Assembly (NCBI GenBank): GCA_035635555.1
Contig: DASQAT010000010.1
Span: 19,275 to 83,274 of the forward strand
Reading direction: 5' to 3'
Length of the DNA: 64,000 nucleotides
Source of the DNA: Candidatus Dormiibacterota bacterium
GTDB lineage: Bacteria > Acidobacteriota > Polarisedimenticolia > Gp22-AA2
This document shows positions 17,105 through 26,768 of this stretch, piece after piece; position 1 is the first letter of the stretch; the number at the start of each line of letters is the position of its first letter. The position numbers and the translations under genes were made by a program. The notes under the pieces were generated by a model. It was not told the origin of the DNA. It searched no databases and saw only the letters and a list, made by a program, of their open reading frames with translations.

Positions 17105-18553
17105 CTAGTAGCTCTCGACGTAGACGCTGCGCCGCATCCGCGTGGTGTTGCCGGCGGTGTCCTGCGCAACGAGGTCCACCTGGTTCTGCCCATCCTTCTT
17201 CATGCGCACCACCGCGGTGAAGGCTCCGTCGTCGTACACGTCGATCTTCTGACCGTCGATCGACAGGACCGCGCCGGGCTCGGTCCGTCCGTTGATGATG
17301 ACCAGGTGACCCGAGGGCAGGAAGTCGACGACCTCGAGAGGCGGCGGAGTCGTGTCGTCCGTATGGTGCTCACGCGAGCTCGCCACCTTGAACTTGCGTG
17401 TCTCCGAGAAGGGGCTCTCGACGCTCCCCGCGTCGATCGCGGAAACCCGCCAGTAGTAATTGCTCTCCTGCAATCCGGGGATCTCGACGCTCGCCGATCG
17501 AATGTCCGACTTGTCGAGGAGGAGCTCGCCGAACAACGCCGTGCGCGCGATCTGCAGGCGGTAGCGCTCGCCACCCGCCACCTTGGCCCAGCGCAGCGTG
17601 GTCGTCTCGGTCGAGGGGTCGTCGTGCAGGAACACGCGCTGGTCGGTGGGATCGAGCAGAGACGGCGCCGGCAGCAGCTTGACCCTGCTGACGACCTGCT
17701 CGCGGGTGACCTCCATCCGTTCCAGGGGCTTCAGGATGAGGGTCTTGCCGGCGGTCTGGACCTCCGCCGAGCCGCTCTGCACTTCCGTGCGCGTCTTGCG
17801 GGTGTCGGCGTCATAGGCCACCTGGAACTCCGATCGATCGACGGCGCGTGCCGTGGTCGACTCGGTCGCCACCTCGTGGAACGATCCCGCCACGTTGGCG
17901 CCGGGCATGGTCGCGGACACGCCGCCCCAGTTGAGCTTTTCGCGGACCTTGCGGACCCGGGTCGTGGGGTCCTCGAACAGCTCGCGTATCTCCAGGAGAG
18001 AGCCGGGGTTGATCGTGGTGATCGTCCCGTCGAAATAGATGATCTGTGCGGAGCCGTTGCCGGCCGTCTTGATCTGATCGCCGACGCGCAATGCCGTGCT
18101 CGCGTTGACGTCGTCCCAGACGAATTGACGGGAGCGCTTGATCTTGACGTCCCCCTCGTACTTGTAGATCTTGGCGGTGAACGATTCCCCCGAGGACCCC
18201 TCGAGGATCTTCTGCGAAAATGACTGGGATTGCTGCGCGGCCGCGCGCGCCTCGGCGAAGTCCTTGCGTTCGTAGGACAGGCGGGCCGAGTCGAGGATCT
18301 TTCCGGCGCTCTCGATGACCCGCGCGAAGGATGCGTCGGCCGACGCCTGCGCCTCCCGGTACATCCGCTCGGCGCGATTGATCTCCTGGAGCGCCAGCTC
18401 TTCCGGCGTCGTGCGGCGCGCAGCGCGCAGGTAGTAGAACACGCCGCCCATGGCCAGGAGCAGCACCAGATACACGACCCCGCGCATGATGCTGCGGTAG
18501 GAAATCGTGGCCCAATCGAGGAGGATCGGGGTATTCGGGCGTCCCTGCCCCAT
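17105..18553 (-). CDS. Membrane-anchored FecR-domain protein with Ig/FN3-like tail
   Basis: The ATG at 18553 has GAGGA at 7 nt; an upstream TTG (18577) does not. The 482-residue protein has one membrane helix near residues 25-45 and a helical, Ala/Glu-rich stretch to about 115. A FecR-type beta domain follows (about 120-260, with DVKIKRSRQFVWDDV and LRVGDQIKTAGNGSAQIIY), then an FN3-like domain and a C-terminal Ig-like domain ending in Y. This FecR/LysM-like arrangement occurs in envelope proteins of Acidobacteriota and relatives. The partner is unknown; co-transcription with a diguanylate cyclase hints at surface or adhesion functions. Confidence 0.75.
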   Translation of the reverse strand: MGQGRPNTPILLDWATISYRSIMRGVVYLVLLLAMGGVFYYLRAARRTTPEELALQEINRAERMYREAQASADASFARVIESAGKILDSARLSYERKDFAEARAAAQQSQSFSQKILEGSSGESFTAKIYKYEGDVKIKRSRQFVWDDVNASTALRVGDQIKTAGNGSAQIIYFDGTITTINPGSLLEIRELFEDPTTRVRKVREKLNWGGVSATMPGANVAGSFHEVATESTTARAVDRSEFQVAYDADTRKTRTEVQSGSAEVQTAGKTLILKPLERMEVTREQVVSRVKLLPAPSLLDPTDQRVFLHDDPSTETTTLRWAKVAGGERYRLQIARTALFGELLLDKSDIRSASVEIPGLQESNYYWRVSAIDAGSVESPFSETRKFKVASSREHHTDDTTPPPLEVVDFLPSGHLVIINGRTEPGAVLSIDGQKIDVYDDGAFTAVVRMKKDGQNQVDLVAQDTAGNTTRMRRSVYVESY

Positions 18554-18663
18554 GCGTTTGTCCTCAGCTCGCCGCAATGCCTCGCTGGCAACTCTTTGCG
18601 GACGCTCGACTTAGATGGTCGAACGGCCATTCCCGGGGCGACCGGGTCCCGGATGCCGACTTA

Positions 18664-18691
18664 AATATAGGATTGGAGACGCGTTGCGCAA
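18664..18691 (-). promoter_or_regulatory. Promoter of the FecR-GGDEF operon
   Basis: Minus-strand TTGCGC (18686-18691), 16-bp spacer, TATATT (18664-18669). Start near 18657, leader about 100 nt. It lies back to back with the ppiD promoter. Confidence 0.6.
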
Positions 18692-18701
18692 GAAAAGCGA
18701 C

Positions 18702-18730
18702 TTGCGGAGGCACCCTTCCCCCGGTAGACT
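18702..18730 (+). promoter_or_regulatory. Promoter of ppiD
   Basis: TTGCGG (18702-18707), 17-bp spacer, TAGACT (18725-18730); start near 18737, leader about 42 nt containing AGGGAG before the ATG. Confidence 0.6.
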
Positions 18731-18778
18731 GTGTTCTTCCGCGGACGATGCCGGCCGTTTCCTCAGGGAGCAGTCTCG

Positions 18779-20680
18779 ATGCTGCAGCAGATGCGTGAGC
18801 AGTTCCGATACCTGAAGTGGCTTCTTGTCGTCATCATTTTCATGTTCATCTGGTGGGCGTTCGCCACCTGGGGCGGAGGAGCGACGCGGGGACGCCAGGA
18901 CGTTACGTGGGCCGCCAGGGTCAACGGTGTCGCCATCCCGATCGAGACGTTCCAGCTCGCCGCCCGCCAGCTGGAGGAGAGATACCAGTCCCTCCTCGGC
19001 GAGCAGTACGCGCAGCAGCGCTCCATGTTCCGCATCGGCAGACCGGCCATCGACGGGCTGGTGGATGAGGAGCTGATCTACCAGGAGGCCCTGCGCCAGG
19101 GGATCTCCGTGACTCCGCAGGAGCTCGTCGAGGCGATCACGCGCGATCCGAACTTCCAGGAGAGCGGCCGGTTCATCGGCCTCGACCGCTATCGCAGTCT
19201 GTTCCGCGGCAACCGCATGAGCGTCGAGGACTACGAGAACCAGCTCCGACGCGGGCTCGTGATCGATAAGTTCCGCCATCTGATCGTGGATGCGGTGAAC
19301 GTGAGCGACGCGGATATCGAGCAGGAGTTCCTGCGGCGCAACGCGAAGGCGACCGTGGAGTACGTCGTCGCCGATCCCGCGAAGACGGTCGCCGGGACGG
19401 CGCCGCCGGAATCAGATCTGAAGACCTACTACGAGGAGCACAAGGACCGTTACAAGCAGGGCGAGGGTCGCACCGGCCTGTTCGTCCTGTTCAGTCCCTC
19501 GGACACCGCCGCCAAGGAGACCGTGTCGGACGAGGACGTCGCCGCGGCGTACGAGCGCTACAAGAACACCCGCTACGAAGTCGGCGAGCAGCGCTGCGCC
19601 GCCCACATCCTCGTCAAGGCGGCCGAACAGGCCGCTCCCGACGCGGTCAAGAAGGCCGAGACGAAAGCCCGTGATGTCCAGAGACGGCTGAAGAAGGGCG
19701 AGGATTTCGCGGCCCTGGCGCGCAAGGAGTCCGAGGATTCATCGGCTTCGAATGGCGGTGACCTGGGGTGTTTCCCGCGCGGTCAGATGGTGAAGGAGTT
19801 CGAGGACAGCGCCTTCTCCCTCCCGGTCGGCGGTGTGAGCGATCTCGTCCGGTCGCGTTTCGGGTTCCACATCATCAAACTCAAGGAGATCCGGCCGCCG
19901 CGCACCACGTCGCTGCAGGAGGCGCGCGAGCCCCTCCGCCAGGAGCTGAAGCTCGAGCGGGCGCGCGGCGAAGTCCTCAAGCGCACCGCCGATTTCGCCC
20001 GCGCCGCGGCCGGCGGAAAGCTCGAGGTGGTGGCGAAGTCGCAAGGACTCGCGGTCCAGCAGACCGGCCAGGTGCACGACGGCGATGCCCTGCCCGGCGT
20101 GGTCGCGTCCCAGGCCGTCGTCGCAGGCATGCTGGCGCTCCCGCCAGGCGGCGTCAGCGACCCGATCCCGATCCCCGCCGGACAGGTGGTCGTCCAGGTC
20201 ACCGGCACGGCGCCGCCAGCGGCCATGCCCTTCCAGGAAGTGCGCGCCCGTGTGCTCAAGGACCTCCAGGACGAACACGCCCGTCAGGCCGTGGCCGAGG
20301 CCATCCGGTCTGTCGGCCGGTCCGGCGACCTCAAGAGCGTGTCCCGCGTCCTCAAGGTCGAGGTGAAGACACAAGCGGACCTGGCTCGTGGCGCCGGCCT
20401 CCCCGGCCTGCCCCCCGACCCTGCGATCGAGAAGCAGATCGGCACGCTGGCCCCCGGAACCCTCGGCGACCCCGTGACGACCTCGGCCGGGATCGTGGTC
20501 CTCCGAATCAAGGAACGCAGCGATCACCGCGAAGAATTCGCCTCCCAGAAGGATTCGATCGGCGACGGGCTGCTGCGCCAACGCCAGGATCGGATGTACC
20601 GCGCGCTGGTCAAGAGACTGCGCGAGGCCGGCCGCGTCGAGGTCAACGGTTCTCTCGTCGACTCGCTCGATCGCGCCTGA
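18779..20680 (+). CDS. ppiD: Periplasmic folding chaperone PpiD/SurA-type peptidyl-prolyl isomerase
   Basis: The ATG at 18779 has AGGGAG 8 nt upstream; a longer frame to 18731 has no such site. The 633-residue protein has one N-terminal membrane helix (about 12-32), a SurA-N-like chaperone region (about 50-230) and a parvulin domain (about 272-375, with AAHILVKA, GGDLGCFPRGQMVKEF and SRFGFHIIKL). A second, degenerate parvulin-like region follows. It is anchored in the inner membrane with the catalytic part in the periplasm and helps outer-membrane proteins fold. Confidence 0.9.
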   Translation: MLQQMREQFRYLKWLLVVIIFMFIWWAFATWGGGATRGRQDVTWAARVNGVAIPIETFQLAARQLEERYQSLLGEQYAQQRSMFRIGRPAIDGLVDEELIYQEALRQGISVTPQELVEAITRDPNFQESGRFIGLDRYRSLFRGNRMSVEDYENQLRRGLVIDKFRHLIVDAVNVSDADIEQEFLRRNAKATVEYVVADPAKTVAGTAPPESDLKTYYEEHKDRYKQGEGRTGLFVLFSPSDTAAKETVSDEDVAAAYERYKNTRYEVGEQRCAAHILVKAAEQAAPDAVKKAETKARDVQRRLKKGEDFAALARKESEDSSASNGGDLGCFPRGQMVKEFEDSAFSLPVGGVSDLVRSRFGFHIIKLKEIRPPRTTSLQEAREPLRQELKLERARGEVLKRTADFARAAAGGKLEVVAKSQGLAVQQTGQVHDGDALPGVVASQAVVAGMLALPPGGVSDPIPIPAGQVVVQVTGTAPPAAMPFQEVRARVLKDLQDEHARQAVAEAIRSVGRSGDLKSVSRVLKVEVKTQADLARGAGLPGLPPDPAIEKQIGTLAPGTLGDPVTTSAGIVVLRIKERSDHREEFASQKDSIGDGLLRQRQDRMYRALVKRLREAGRVEVNGSLVDSLDRA

Positions 20681-20728
20681 CAAGTTCGTCATCCGCCACA
20701 TTTCCCCCGCGCCGCCGCACGCTCCGGC

Positions 20729-20756
20729 TTGAACGGCTCCGGCCAGGCCCTATATT
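20729..20756 (+). promoter_or_regulatory. Promoter of the 20787 TPR gene
   Basis: TTGAAC (20729-20734), 16-bp spacer, TATATT (20751-20756), 30 nt before the ATG; a GGGGAGGG ribosome-binding site lies between. Confidence 0.6.
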
Positions 20757-20786
20757 GCCCCTATCCGTGAACCAGGGGAGGGTCGA

Positions 20787-21293
20787 ATGGACGCATCGAC
20801 GTCGGAGAACTCGTTCCGCCGGGGATTGCGCGCCGTGGACCGGGGCGCCCATCTGGAGGCCCTGGCCTATTTCGAGGCGGCGGTGCAGCTCGCGCGCCGC
20901 CTGGGCGCGGAAGCCGTCCCCATGAAGTACCTCTCGTATTACGGCTGGTGCCTGGCGATCTGCTCGGACCGTCTGGACGAGGCGCGCGAGTTCTGCGAAG
21001 CGGCGGTGCGCAGCGAGTTCTACAACCCCGATGCGTACTGGAACCTGGGCCGCGTCTATCTGAAGACCGGGGACCGGTCTCTCGCCTTCGACACCATCGT
21101 GCGGGGGCTCCAGCTCAATCCTCGCCACTCCGGGCTCGTCGGGGTGCTCCGCAGGCTGGGGATCAGGCGCAAGCCGGTCCTCCCGCTCTTCGACCGCAGC
21201 CATCCTGTGAACCGGCTCCTCGGACGGCTGCGCCGCAGTCTCTCGCGGGTGGCCCCGAGTTCGCGGGAACGGGTCCAGGCTACTGGACGGTGA
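20787..21293 (+). CDS. Small cytosolic TPR-repeat protein
   Basis: The 168-residue protein has about three TPR helices pairs at residues 5-115 (for example [20 protein letters not shown]) and a basic C-terminal tail. No signal peptide or catalytic motif is visible. Such proteins serve as protein-binding adaptors. Its 3' end overlaps the convergent protease gene by 14 nt. It is expressed from its own promoter, not with ppiD necessarily. Confidence 0.75.
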   Translation: MDASTSENSFRRGLRAVDRGAHLEALAYFEAAVQLARRLGAEAVPMKYLSYYGWCLAICSDRLDEAREFCEAAVRSEFYNPDAYWNLGRVYLKTGDRSLAFDTIVRGLQLNPRHSGLVGVLRRLGIRRKPVLPLFDRSHPVNRLLGRLRRSLSRVAPSSRERVQATGR

Positions 21294-24200
21294 CGGGCGA
21301 GCTGGCGCTGCCGCCGGCCGTTGAGACCACCGTGACACTGCCGGGATTGGCGGTCGGGCCGGAGACGAGACGGTACACCGAGGCCGCGGGGACGTACGTC
21401 ATGGCGCCGTAACCCACGACCGAGAGGGTCACCGACCCGACCGGGTAGTTGGACGTCGCCTCGACCGTGAGCGTGCTGGTGGAAACGCGGTACGTCGCCA
21501 GCCGGATGATGACCGTCTCGACGACGTCGTCGATGACGTTGTTGCAGTCGTCATCGACGCCGTTGAAGATCTCGACAGCCCCGGGATGGATGGACGCGAC
21601 CGCGTCGTTGCAGTCGCCGCCGCACGACGTGTAGCCGTCCCCGTCCTGGTCGAACCCTTCGTCCACCGTCCCATCGCAATCGTCGTCCCGCGCGTTGCAG
21701 ACTTCCGTGGTGGGCTGTCCCGCCACGGCGTTGCAGGCCGATGACGTGGGCGAGGTGCAGACGACGGTGCCGGTGCGCAGGCACGCGCCGACTCCGGCGC
21801 TGCAGCTGACGTTCGTGCCGAACCCCTCGTCCGTCAGCCCGTCGCAGTCGTCGTCCTTGGCGTTGCAGATTTCGGGCGCCCCGGGATGGATCGCCGCATT
21901 CTGGTCATCGCAGTCGACGTCCGCCTTGAAGCCGTCTCCGTCGCCGTCCTGGCAGACGTCCCCCACCCCGTTGTTGTCGGAGTCGTGCTGGTTCGGGTTG
22001 GCGAGCACGGGACAGTTGTCGCACCCGTCGCCCCGGCCGTCGCGGTCCTGGTCCGCCTGCGCCGGGTTGGCGATGAGCGGGCAGTTGTCGTTGATGTCGG
22101 GGATCAGGTCGAGATCGAAGTCACGGTTCTGGGGCAGGCAGGGCGTGGCCGTCGGGCGCGTGCTTCCGCCGGTGCCGGTGCCGAGAGTCCCCTCGCCGCA
22201 GACGTTCCTTGCGGCCTGCAGATAGTAGTAGAACTGCCCGAGGGGTGGGGACTGGGTCTCGTTCAGGCGCACGTTCGCCGCCTCCGAGTACAGGCAGACG
22301 CTCTGGAACGCCCAGCCCTGGATCTGGACGAGACCGCGGTAGACGTTGTAGACGTTCGCCTCGGGCACCTGCTCCCAGGCCAGCTGCGTGAGACTCGGGG
22401 AGCCCACCACGCTCAGATTGAGCGCCTCGCCCGGGGTGTGCGCCACCGAGTACAGGAGCGGAGCACAATCCGCGGGGTCGAGCACGCCGTCATTGTCGTC
22501 ATCCGTATCGACGCAGTCCTTCAAACCGTCCCCGTCGGTGTCCGGGAAGCCCTCGTCGACGGACAGGTTGCAATTGTCGTCGATCCCGTTGCAGACCTCC
22601 GGCTGGCCCGGGCCGATCAGGGGGTTCGAGTCGTTGCAGTCTCCGCCGCAGGACGTGTAGCCGTCCCCGTCGTTGTCGAATCCTTCGTCGATCACCATGT
22701 TGCAGTTGTCGTCGATGCCGTTGCAGATCTCCGTCGCCCCGGGGCGGATCTGCGGGTTGGCGTCGTTGCAGTCGCCGCCGCAGGACGAGTAGCCGTCGCC
22801 GTCCGCGTCGAACCCCTCGTCCACGACCCCGTTGCAGTTGTCATCGGCGCTGTTGCAGATCTCCGGCACCCCCGGGTGGATCTGCGCGTTGCCGTCGTTG
22901 CAGTCGCCGTTGCACGTCGTGAAGCCGTCGCCATCCCGATCGAACCCCTCGTCGATCGCCTGGTTGCAGTTGTCGTCGATGCCGTTGCAGATCTCCGTCG
23001 CCCCCGGATGGACCGCCGCGTTGTTGTCGTTGCAGTCCGTGTCGGTCGTGTAGCCGTCGCCGTCGGCGTCCACGCCGCCCGTGTCGGCCGCGATGCGCAG
23101 GTCGTACGACCCGTAGATCCCGAAGTCGCTCGCGTGGACCGACTTCACGTACAGCGTCCCGGTCGCGGCCGGCGTGTAGAGGATCAGCGAGGATGCGTCG
23201 CTGGCGCTTCTGTCATCGTTGCTCGCCAGGACCGTCGTGCCGTTCGAGGCGAGAAGAGTCAGCGACGTGTTCGCATCGCTCAGAAGATTCAGCGTCTCGA
23301 CGACGTACGGAGTGCCGGCCACGGCCGGGAATGCAAACAGATCCGTGTCGGGCTCGCCGAGGAGGTCGTTGTTGCGATCGGCGAAGAAGGTGTTGTGCAG
23401 GAGCGTATTTCCGGGCGATACCGTCCGCGCCTCGGCGATCGTGTCGTTCGACTCGAACCCGTCCGTGAAATACTCCACGCCCAGCTCGCGGAAGATGCTC
23501 TTCATTTCGGCGAAGTGCCCGTTGTTCACGCTGGGATGGAACCAGCCGTCCCAGAAATCCTCCAGGCTGACGTTGGTGGCGGTCGGAAGGTAGATGCTCA
23601 TCGCCTTCCAGTACAGCGCGTCCTGTCCCGACAGGAGGTCCCACGACTCCTCCGTGCCGGGGGATTCATCCTGGGTCGTGGCGCCGTCCACGATGTCCCA
23701 GAGTCCCGTGTACACGGTCGTTTCGCTCGTGGACCCGCGGCAGACGAAGGGAAGCTGGGTCTCGGCATCGAAGTAGAACTGGAGATTTCCGGGGCCGGGG
23801 AGCCCGGTCGTGCGCACGTACAGGCTCGCGTGCGGCAGGCCGGCGAAGCGGCGGGCCGAGAGTCCGAAGAAGGACGCGTGCCCCTCGTCCCACGCCAGCA
23901 TGATGTTCTGGTTGCAGTCGCTGAGATGGTGCTCGCCGCCGGGGTTGTCGCTCTTGGCGAAGTTGTAGGAGACGTAGTGCCCCATTTCATGCATCACGAC
24001 CGTGTCGTCGTAGCCCGCGTTCCGCGCCTGCGTGATGGTGTTGTTGTTCGGGTTGAAGCTCGAGAGGTTCGGATTGAAGGCGTTGAACACCACGATCAGG
24101 AGCGGATAGGTGCCGGTGCCGCGCAACGACAGGAGGTAATCGCTCCCGAGCTCGGTCGCGGCGAGGAGATTGAACGGCTCGCCGCCGGCCCCTTGCACCG

Positions 24201-24609
24201 CGGCCAGCGTCCCGATGAAGAGGTCCTGATTCGGTGTATGACCGGTGAAAGTCTGCGAACGGATGGACCAGATGTCCCCGGACTGGTTGCCGGAGCGGAT
24301 ATCGATCGGCACGGCGGTCGTGGACTGGCGTCGGGCGAGGCAGCGCACGTAGATGTCCCGCGTCCGGTTGTCAATCACGTGGAACACGAAGTTCCCCGTG
24401 CTGTCGGTCACTCCGCTCCCGACGATCTTGGTCCCCTCCACGACTTCGACGCTCGCGAAACGGATCGGCTGCTGCGGCTCCACGCCTGTGAAGCCGTTGA
24501 TGTCGAACTCCCTGTCGACGTAGACGAAGCGGCCGCTGACGTTGTAGTCGGCCAGGGCGGGGACGCACGACCAGGCGAGGAGTGCCAGTCCCAGGAGAGC
24601 GCGCTTCAC
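21280..24609 (-). CDS. Large secreted gluzincin-like metalloprotease with MopE and thrombospondin-3 repeats
   Basis: The start is GTG at 24609, overlapping the previous stop (GTGA) and followed directly by a signal peptide; ATG at 24642 is an alternative. The 1,109-residue product has an N-terminal beta domain and then a zincin region with HEMGH (bases 23977-23991). [10 protein letters not shown] segment about 45 residues later could supply a glutamate as third zinc ligand. Then come a pre-peptidase-like domain, four MopE-type repeats (D-x-[25 protein letters not shown]), an FN3-like insert, two thrombospondin-3 repeats and two further MopE repeats. It ends in a beta domain. It is predicted to be an exported, calcium-rich adhesive or degradative enzyme. 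Confidence 0.82.
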   Translation of the reverse strand: MKRALLGLALLAWSCVPALADYNVSGRFVYVDREFDINGFTGVEPQQPIRFASVEVVEGTKIVGSGVTDSTGNFVFHVIDNRTRDIYVRCLARRQSTTAVPIDIRSGNQSGDIWSIRSQTFTGHTPNQDLFIGTLAAVQGAGGEPFNLLAATELGSDYLLSLRGTGTYPLLIVVFNAFNPNLSSFNPNNNTITQARNAGYDDTVVMHEMGHYVSYNFAKSDNPGGEHHLSDCNQNIMLAWDEGHASFFGLSARRFAGLPHASLYVRTTGLPGPGNLQFYFDAETQLPFVCRGSTSETTVYTGLWDIVDGATTQDESPGTEESWDLLSGQDALYWKAMSIYLPTATNVSLEDFWDGWFHPSVNNGHFAEMKSIFRELGVEYFTDGFESNDTIAEARTVSPGNTLLHNTFFADRNNDLLGEPDTDLFAFPAVAGTPYVVETLNLLSDANTSLTLLASNGTTVLASNDDRSASDASSLILYTPAATGTLYVKSVHASDFGIYGSYDLRIAADTGGVDADGDGYTTDTDCNDNNAAVHPGATEICNGIDDNCNQAIDEGFDRDGDGFTTCNGDCNDGNAQIHPGVPEICNSADDNCNGVVDEGFDADGDGYSSCGGDCNDANPQIRPGATEICNGIDDNCNMVIDEGFDNDGDGYTSCGGDCNDSNPLIGPGQPEVCNGIDDNCNLSVDEGFPDTDGDGLKDCVDTDDDNDGVLDPADCAPLLYSVAHTPGEALNLSVVGSPSLTQLAWEQVPEANVYNVYRGLVQIQGWAFQSVCLYSEAANVRLNETQSPPLGQFYYYLQAARNVCGEGTLGTGTGGSTRPTATPCLPQNRDFDLDLIPDINDNCPLIANPAQADQDRDGRGDGCDNCPVLANPNQHDSDNNGVGDVCQDGDGDGFKADVDCDDQNAAIHPGAPEICNAKDDDCDGLTDEGFGTNVSCSAGVGACLRTGTVVCTSPTSSACNAVAGQPTTEVCNARDDDCDGTVDEGFDQDGDGYTSCGGDCNDAVASIHPGAVEIFNGVDDDCNNVIDDVVETVIIRLATYRVSTSTLTVEATSNYPVGSVTLSVVGYGAMTYVPAASVYRLVSGPTANPGSVTVVSTAGGSASSPVTVQ
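21535..23078 (-). repeat. Protein-coding tandem repeats (MopE and thrombospondin type 3)
   Basis: Four MopE-type units of about 40 codons occupy roughly 22540-23078. Thrombospondin-3-type Asp/Asn/Cys repeats lie at about 21960-22125, and two more MopE units at about 21535-21955. Each unit has a DGDG calcium-binding-like loop and the CN-x2-DDNCN cysteine pair. The DNA is repetitive enough to cause misassembly or copy-number change. Confidence 0.8.
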
Positions 24610-25130
24610 GGTTGCGGCTCGCCGACCGGGACACCCATCCATTCATAGGCCCCGGCATGGTGCCTGCCCTGGGGGGCGGAAGCGCCGCTCCTCCAGATGA
24701 TTCCCTGCTCGGTGTGGAACAGCCTCCCGTCGGGGAGCCGGAAGGAGGCCTCGAGCCTGATCGGGAAAGCGCCGGCGCGCTTCGACTGGATGGGGATGCT
24801 GTATGTCCGGTTCTCCCCGGCGCGCAACGAGCCCGGCGGGCCGCTCTCGATTGCCCCGGAATCGGCGCTGAGCGCCTCCGGCACGACCAGCGACAGGTTG
24901 ACGTCCTGGAGATCCCCCGAAGCCCCCAGAGTCGCCTCCAGCCGCGGCGGAAGGCCGCGACCCGGATCCCCGGGGATCGCCTGCAGGTCGAGCGTCAGCG
25001 GGAGGGTCGGCTCGATGGTGGAGTGCGTGGCGGAATACGGGCGGGAGGACGCCGGGCGGAGCCAGAAGGCTGCCACCACGAGGACCACAGGAAGCGCCAC
25101 GACCAGAAATCGCGGTGTCCTGCGCACCAA
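24606..25130 (-). CDS. Hypothetical exported protein, partner of the MopE-repeat protease
   Basis: The 174-residue protein has an N-terminal hydrophobic helix (about 8-25), probably a signal or anchor, followed by a beta-rich domain resembling an Ig-like fold. I do not recognise a family. The start is taken as TTG at 25130 (GTG at 25127 also possible), both behind GGAGGGGGG. It is translationally coupled to the protease gene by a 4-nt overlap and is the first gene of that operon. A role in export or anchoring of the protease is possible but unproven. Confidence 0.7.
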   Translation of the reverse strand: MVRRTPRFLVVALPVVLVVAAFWLRPASSRPYSATHSTIEPTLPLTLDLQAIPGDPGRGLPPRLEATLGASGDLQDVNLSLVVPEALSADSGAIESGPPGSLRAGENRTYSIPIQSKRAGAFPIRLEASFRLPDGRLFHTEQGIIWRSGASAPQGRHHAGAYEWMGVPVGEPQP

Positions 25131-25199
25131 ACAGCCCCCCCTCCGCGCGGGCCTTGAATGATGGGCGATGATGAACGGGCGGTGTGCGACGCCTCACCC

Positions 25200-25228
25200 T
25201 AAGTACGGTGGCTGCTGCACAAAGTCAA
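25200..25228 (-). promoter_or_regulatory. Promoter of the 24606-25130 / MopE protease operon
   Basis: Minus-strand TTGACT (25223-25228), 17-bp spacer, TACTTA (25200-25205); start near 25193, leader about 63 nt. It is divergent from the promoter at 25270. Confidence 0.6.
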
Positions 25229-25269
25229 GAACAAATGAGGTTTCAGGTGACGTTCCGGCCATGAGGCCC

Positions 25270-25297
25270 TTGACTCGGACCGCGTTCACCGTAAACT
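25270..25297 (+). promoter_or_regulatory. Promoter of the small coiled-coil gene and desulfurase homologue
   Basis: TTGACT (25270-25275), 16-bp spacer, TAAACT (25292-25297); start near 25304, followed by CCAGGAG at 25307-25313. Confidence 0.5.
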
Positions 25298-25317
25298 CTG
25301 GGTGCTCCAGGAGCCTG

Positions 25318-25587
25318 GTGAAGCCGATGAAAATCCTGCGCTTTCCCGTCCGGCAGTCTGCGGTGCGGGACATCCCCGGTCGGATCGCCTCGCTCGAGAT
25401 CCTGCTGTCGGAATGCAGGAGCCGCCAGTCTCGTTTTCACGAGGATGGACGACGCCTGAGACAATCACTCGAAAGGCTTGCGGTCCTGGCGCGGAACATG
25501 GTGCGGGACAGCGAGACCCTGAAGCGCTCCGCCGGCCGGCTGCGCGCCTGCCGTCCCCGAATCGCGCCGAAGTCCCCCCCCGTCTGA
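25318..25587 (+). CDS. Small basic helical protein, hypothetical
   Basis: This 89-residue protein starts at GTG 25318, or is 86 residues from ATG 25327; CCAGGAG precedes both. It is basic and helical, with a likely coiled coil at about residues 25-70 (for example RRLRQSLERLAVLARNM). No family is recognised. It stands alone behind a promoter and ends 11 nt before the desulfurase-like gene, so the two are probably co-transcribed. Codon use is less biased than in neighbours, which keeps confidence moderate. Confidence 0.5.
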   Translation: MKPMKILRFPVRQSAVRDIPGRIASLEILLSECRSRQSRFHEDGRRLRQSLERLAVLARNMVRDSETLKRSAGRLRACRPRIAPKSPPV

Positions 25588-25598
25588 GCGCGACCTCG

Positions 25599-26765
25599 AT
25601 GGCCGGACCGATCTATGCGGATCATGCCTCGACGACGCCCGTGTCCGCCGAAGTGCTCGAGGCGATGTTGCCCTACCTGGGTGAGCGATTCGGGAACGCC
25701 TCCAGTCTCTACGCGCGCGGCCAGCGGGCCCGCGAGGCGGTCGAGCGGGCGCGCGCATCGGTCGCCCTCCTCCTGAAGGTCGCCTCGGACGAAGTGCTGT
25801 TCACCTCCTCGGCCAGCGAGTCGAACAACCTCGCCTTGAAGGGGATCGCCCAGTCGGCGGGGCGCGGGGGGAAAACGATTCTGGCGGCCGCCACCGAGCA
25901 CATCTCCGTCCTGCACCCACTGCGCACCCTGGAACGCCAGGGCTTTCGCGTACGGCTGCTCCCGGTGGACCACCACGGGCTTCTGGACCCCGACGACCTG
26001 CGACGTGCCCTGGATGACGAGACGCTGATCGTCAGCGTGGCGCACGCGAGCGCCGAGATCGGCACGCTTCAGCCGCTCTCCGACCTCTGCCGCGTGGCGC
26101 ACGCCGGCGGGGTGCCCCTGCACTGCGACGCGACCTTGACCGCCGGGGCCCTGCCCTGGCCGGAGGCACCCGACGCTCCGGACCTGGTCACGGTATCGGC
26201 GCACCTGCTGTACGGGCCGCAGGGGATAGCCGCCCTGCGCGTCCGCGAGGGTATCCGGCTGGCGCCGCTCGTCGAGGGAGGAACGCAGGAGGGAGGAATG
26301 CGGGCCGGCACGGAGGCGCTCGCCGCGGTGGCGGGGTTCGGCGCCGCCGCCCGCCTGGCCCTGTCGGAGATGGACGGTCGCAGCCGCCGGGCCGCTTCCC
26401 TCGCGACGCGCCTGCGACGCGCCCTGGCCGGCAGGCTCGATGGACTCGAGGCGACGGGACATCCGGAGCGCCGGATTCCCGGGCACGTCAGCCTGTGTGT
26501 CCGGGGGGTCGAGGCGGAGGCGATGGTGCAGGCCCTCGATTCGGAGGGGATCGAGGCGGGCAGCGGCTCCGCCTGCACGACTGCGGTCCACAAGCCTTCC
26601 CATGTCCTGGAAGCGATCGGAATGGATCCCGTGACGGCACGCGGCGCCCTGACGTTTTCATTCGGCGAAACGAACCGCGAGACCGACCCCGACCGCGTTG
26701 CGGCGGCTCTTGTCCGGGTGGCCGAACGACTCCGGGCGCTGAGCCCGTTGCCTGGGAAATCTTGA
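25599..26765 (+). CDS. Cysteine desulfurase (NifS/IscS) homologue lacking the PLP lysine
   Basis: The 388-residue protein follows the NifS/IscS fold end to end: YADHASTTP, SESNNLALKG, TEH at about 105, LHCDATLTAG, GTQEGGMRAGTEA and GSGSACTTAVHKPSHV with the persulfide cysteine C326. But the PLP-binding segment, normally S-x-HK-x-x-GPKG, reads SAHLLYGPQG, with Leu at 203 where Lys should form the Schiff base. The Gln of the VDAAQ motif is also Leu. The frame is intact and GC3-rich, so it is not an obvious pseudogene. As read it cannot be a normal desulfurase; it may have become a structural, regulatory or sulfur-acceptor protein. Confidence 0.8.
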   Translation: MAGPIYADHASTTPVSAEVLEAMLPYLGERFGNASSLYARGQRAREAVERARASVALLLKVASDEVLFTSSASESNNLALKGIAQSAGRGGKTILAAATEHISVLHPLRTLERQGFRVRLLPVDHHGLLDPDDLRRALDDETLIVSVAHASAEIGTLQPLSDLCRVAHAGGVPLHCDATLTAGALPWPEAPDAPDLVTVSAHLLYGPQGIAALRVREGIRLAPLVEGGTQEGGMRAGTEALAAVAGFGAAARLALSEMDGRSRRAASLATRLRRALAGRLDGLEATGHPERRIPGHVSLCVRGVEAEAMVQALDSEGIEAGSGSACTTAVHKPSHVLEAIGMDPVTARGALTFSFGETNRETDPDRVAAALVRVAERLRALSPLPGKS

Positions 26766-26768
26766 GGG

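Noticed and set aside
21535..23078. Short periodic repeats that might be a CRISPR array
   Set aside because: The repeats have a 40-codon period, run in frame, vary in sequence and encode MopE and thrombospondin-3 protein motifs; there are no spacers or cas genes.
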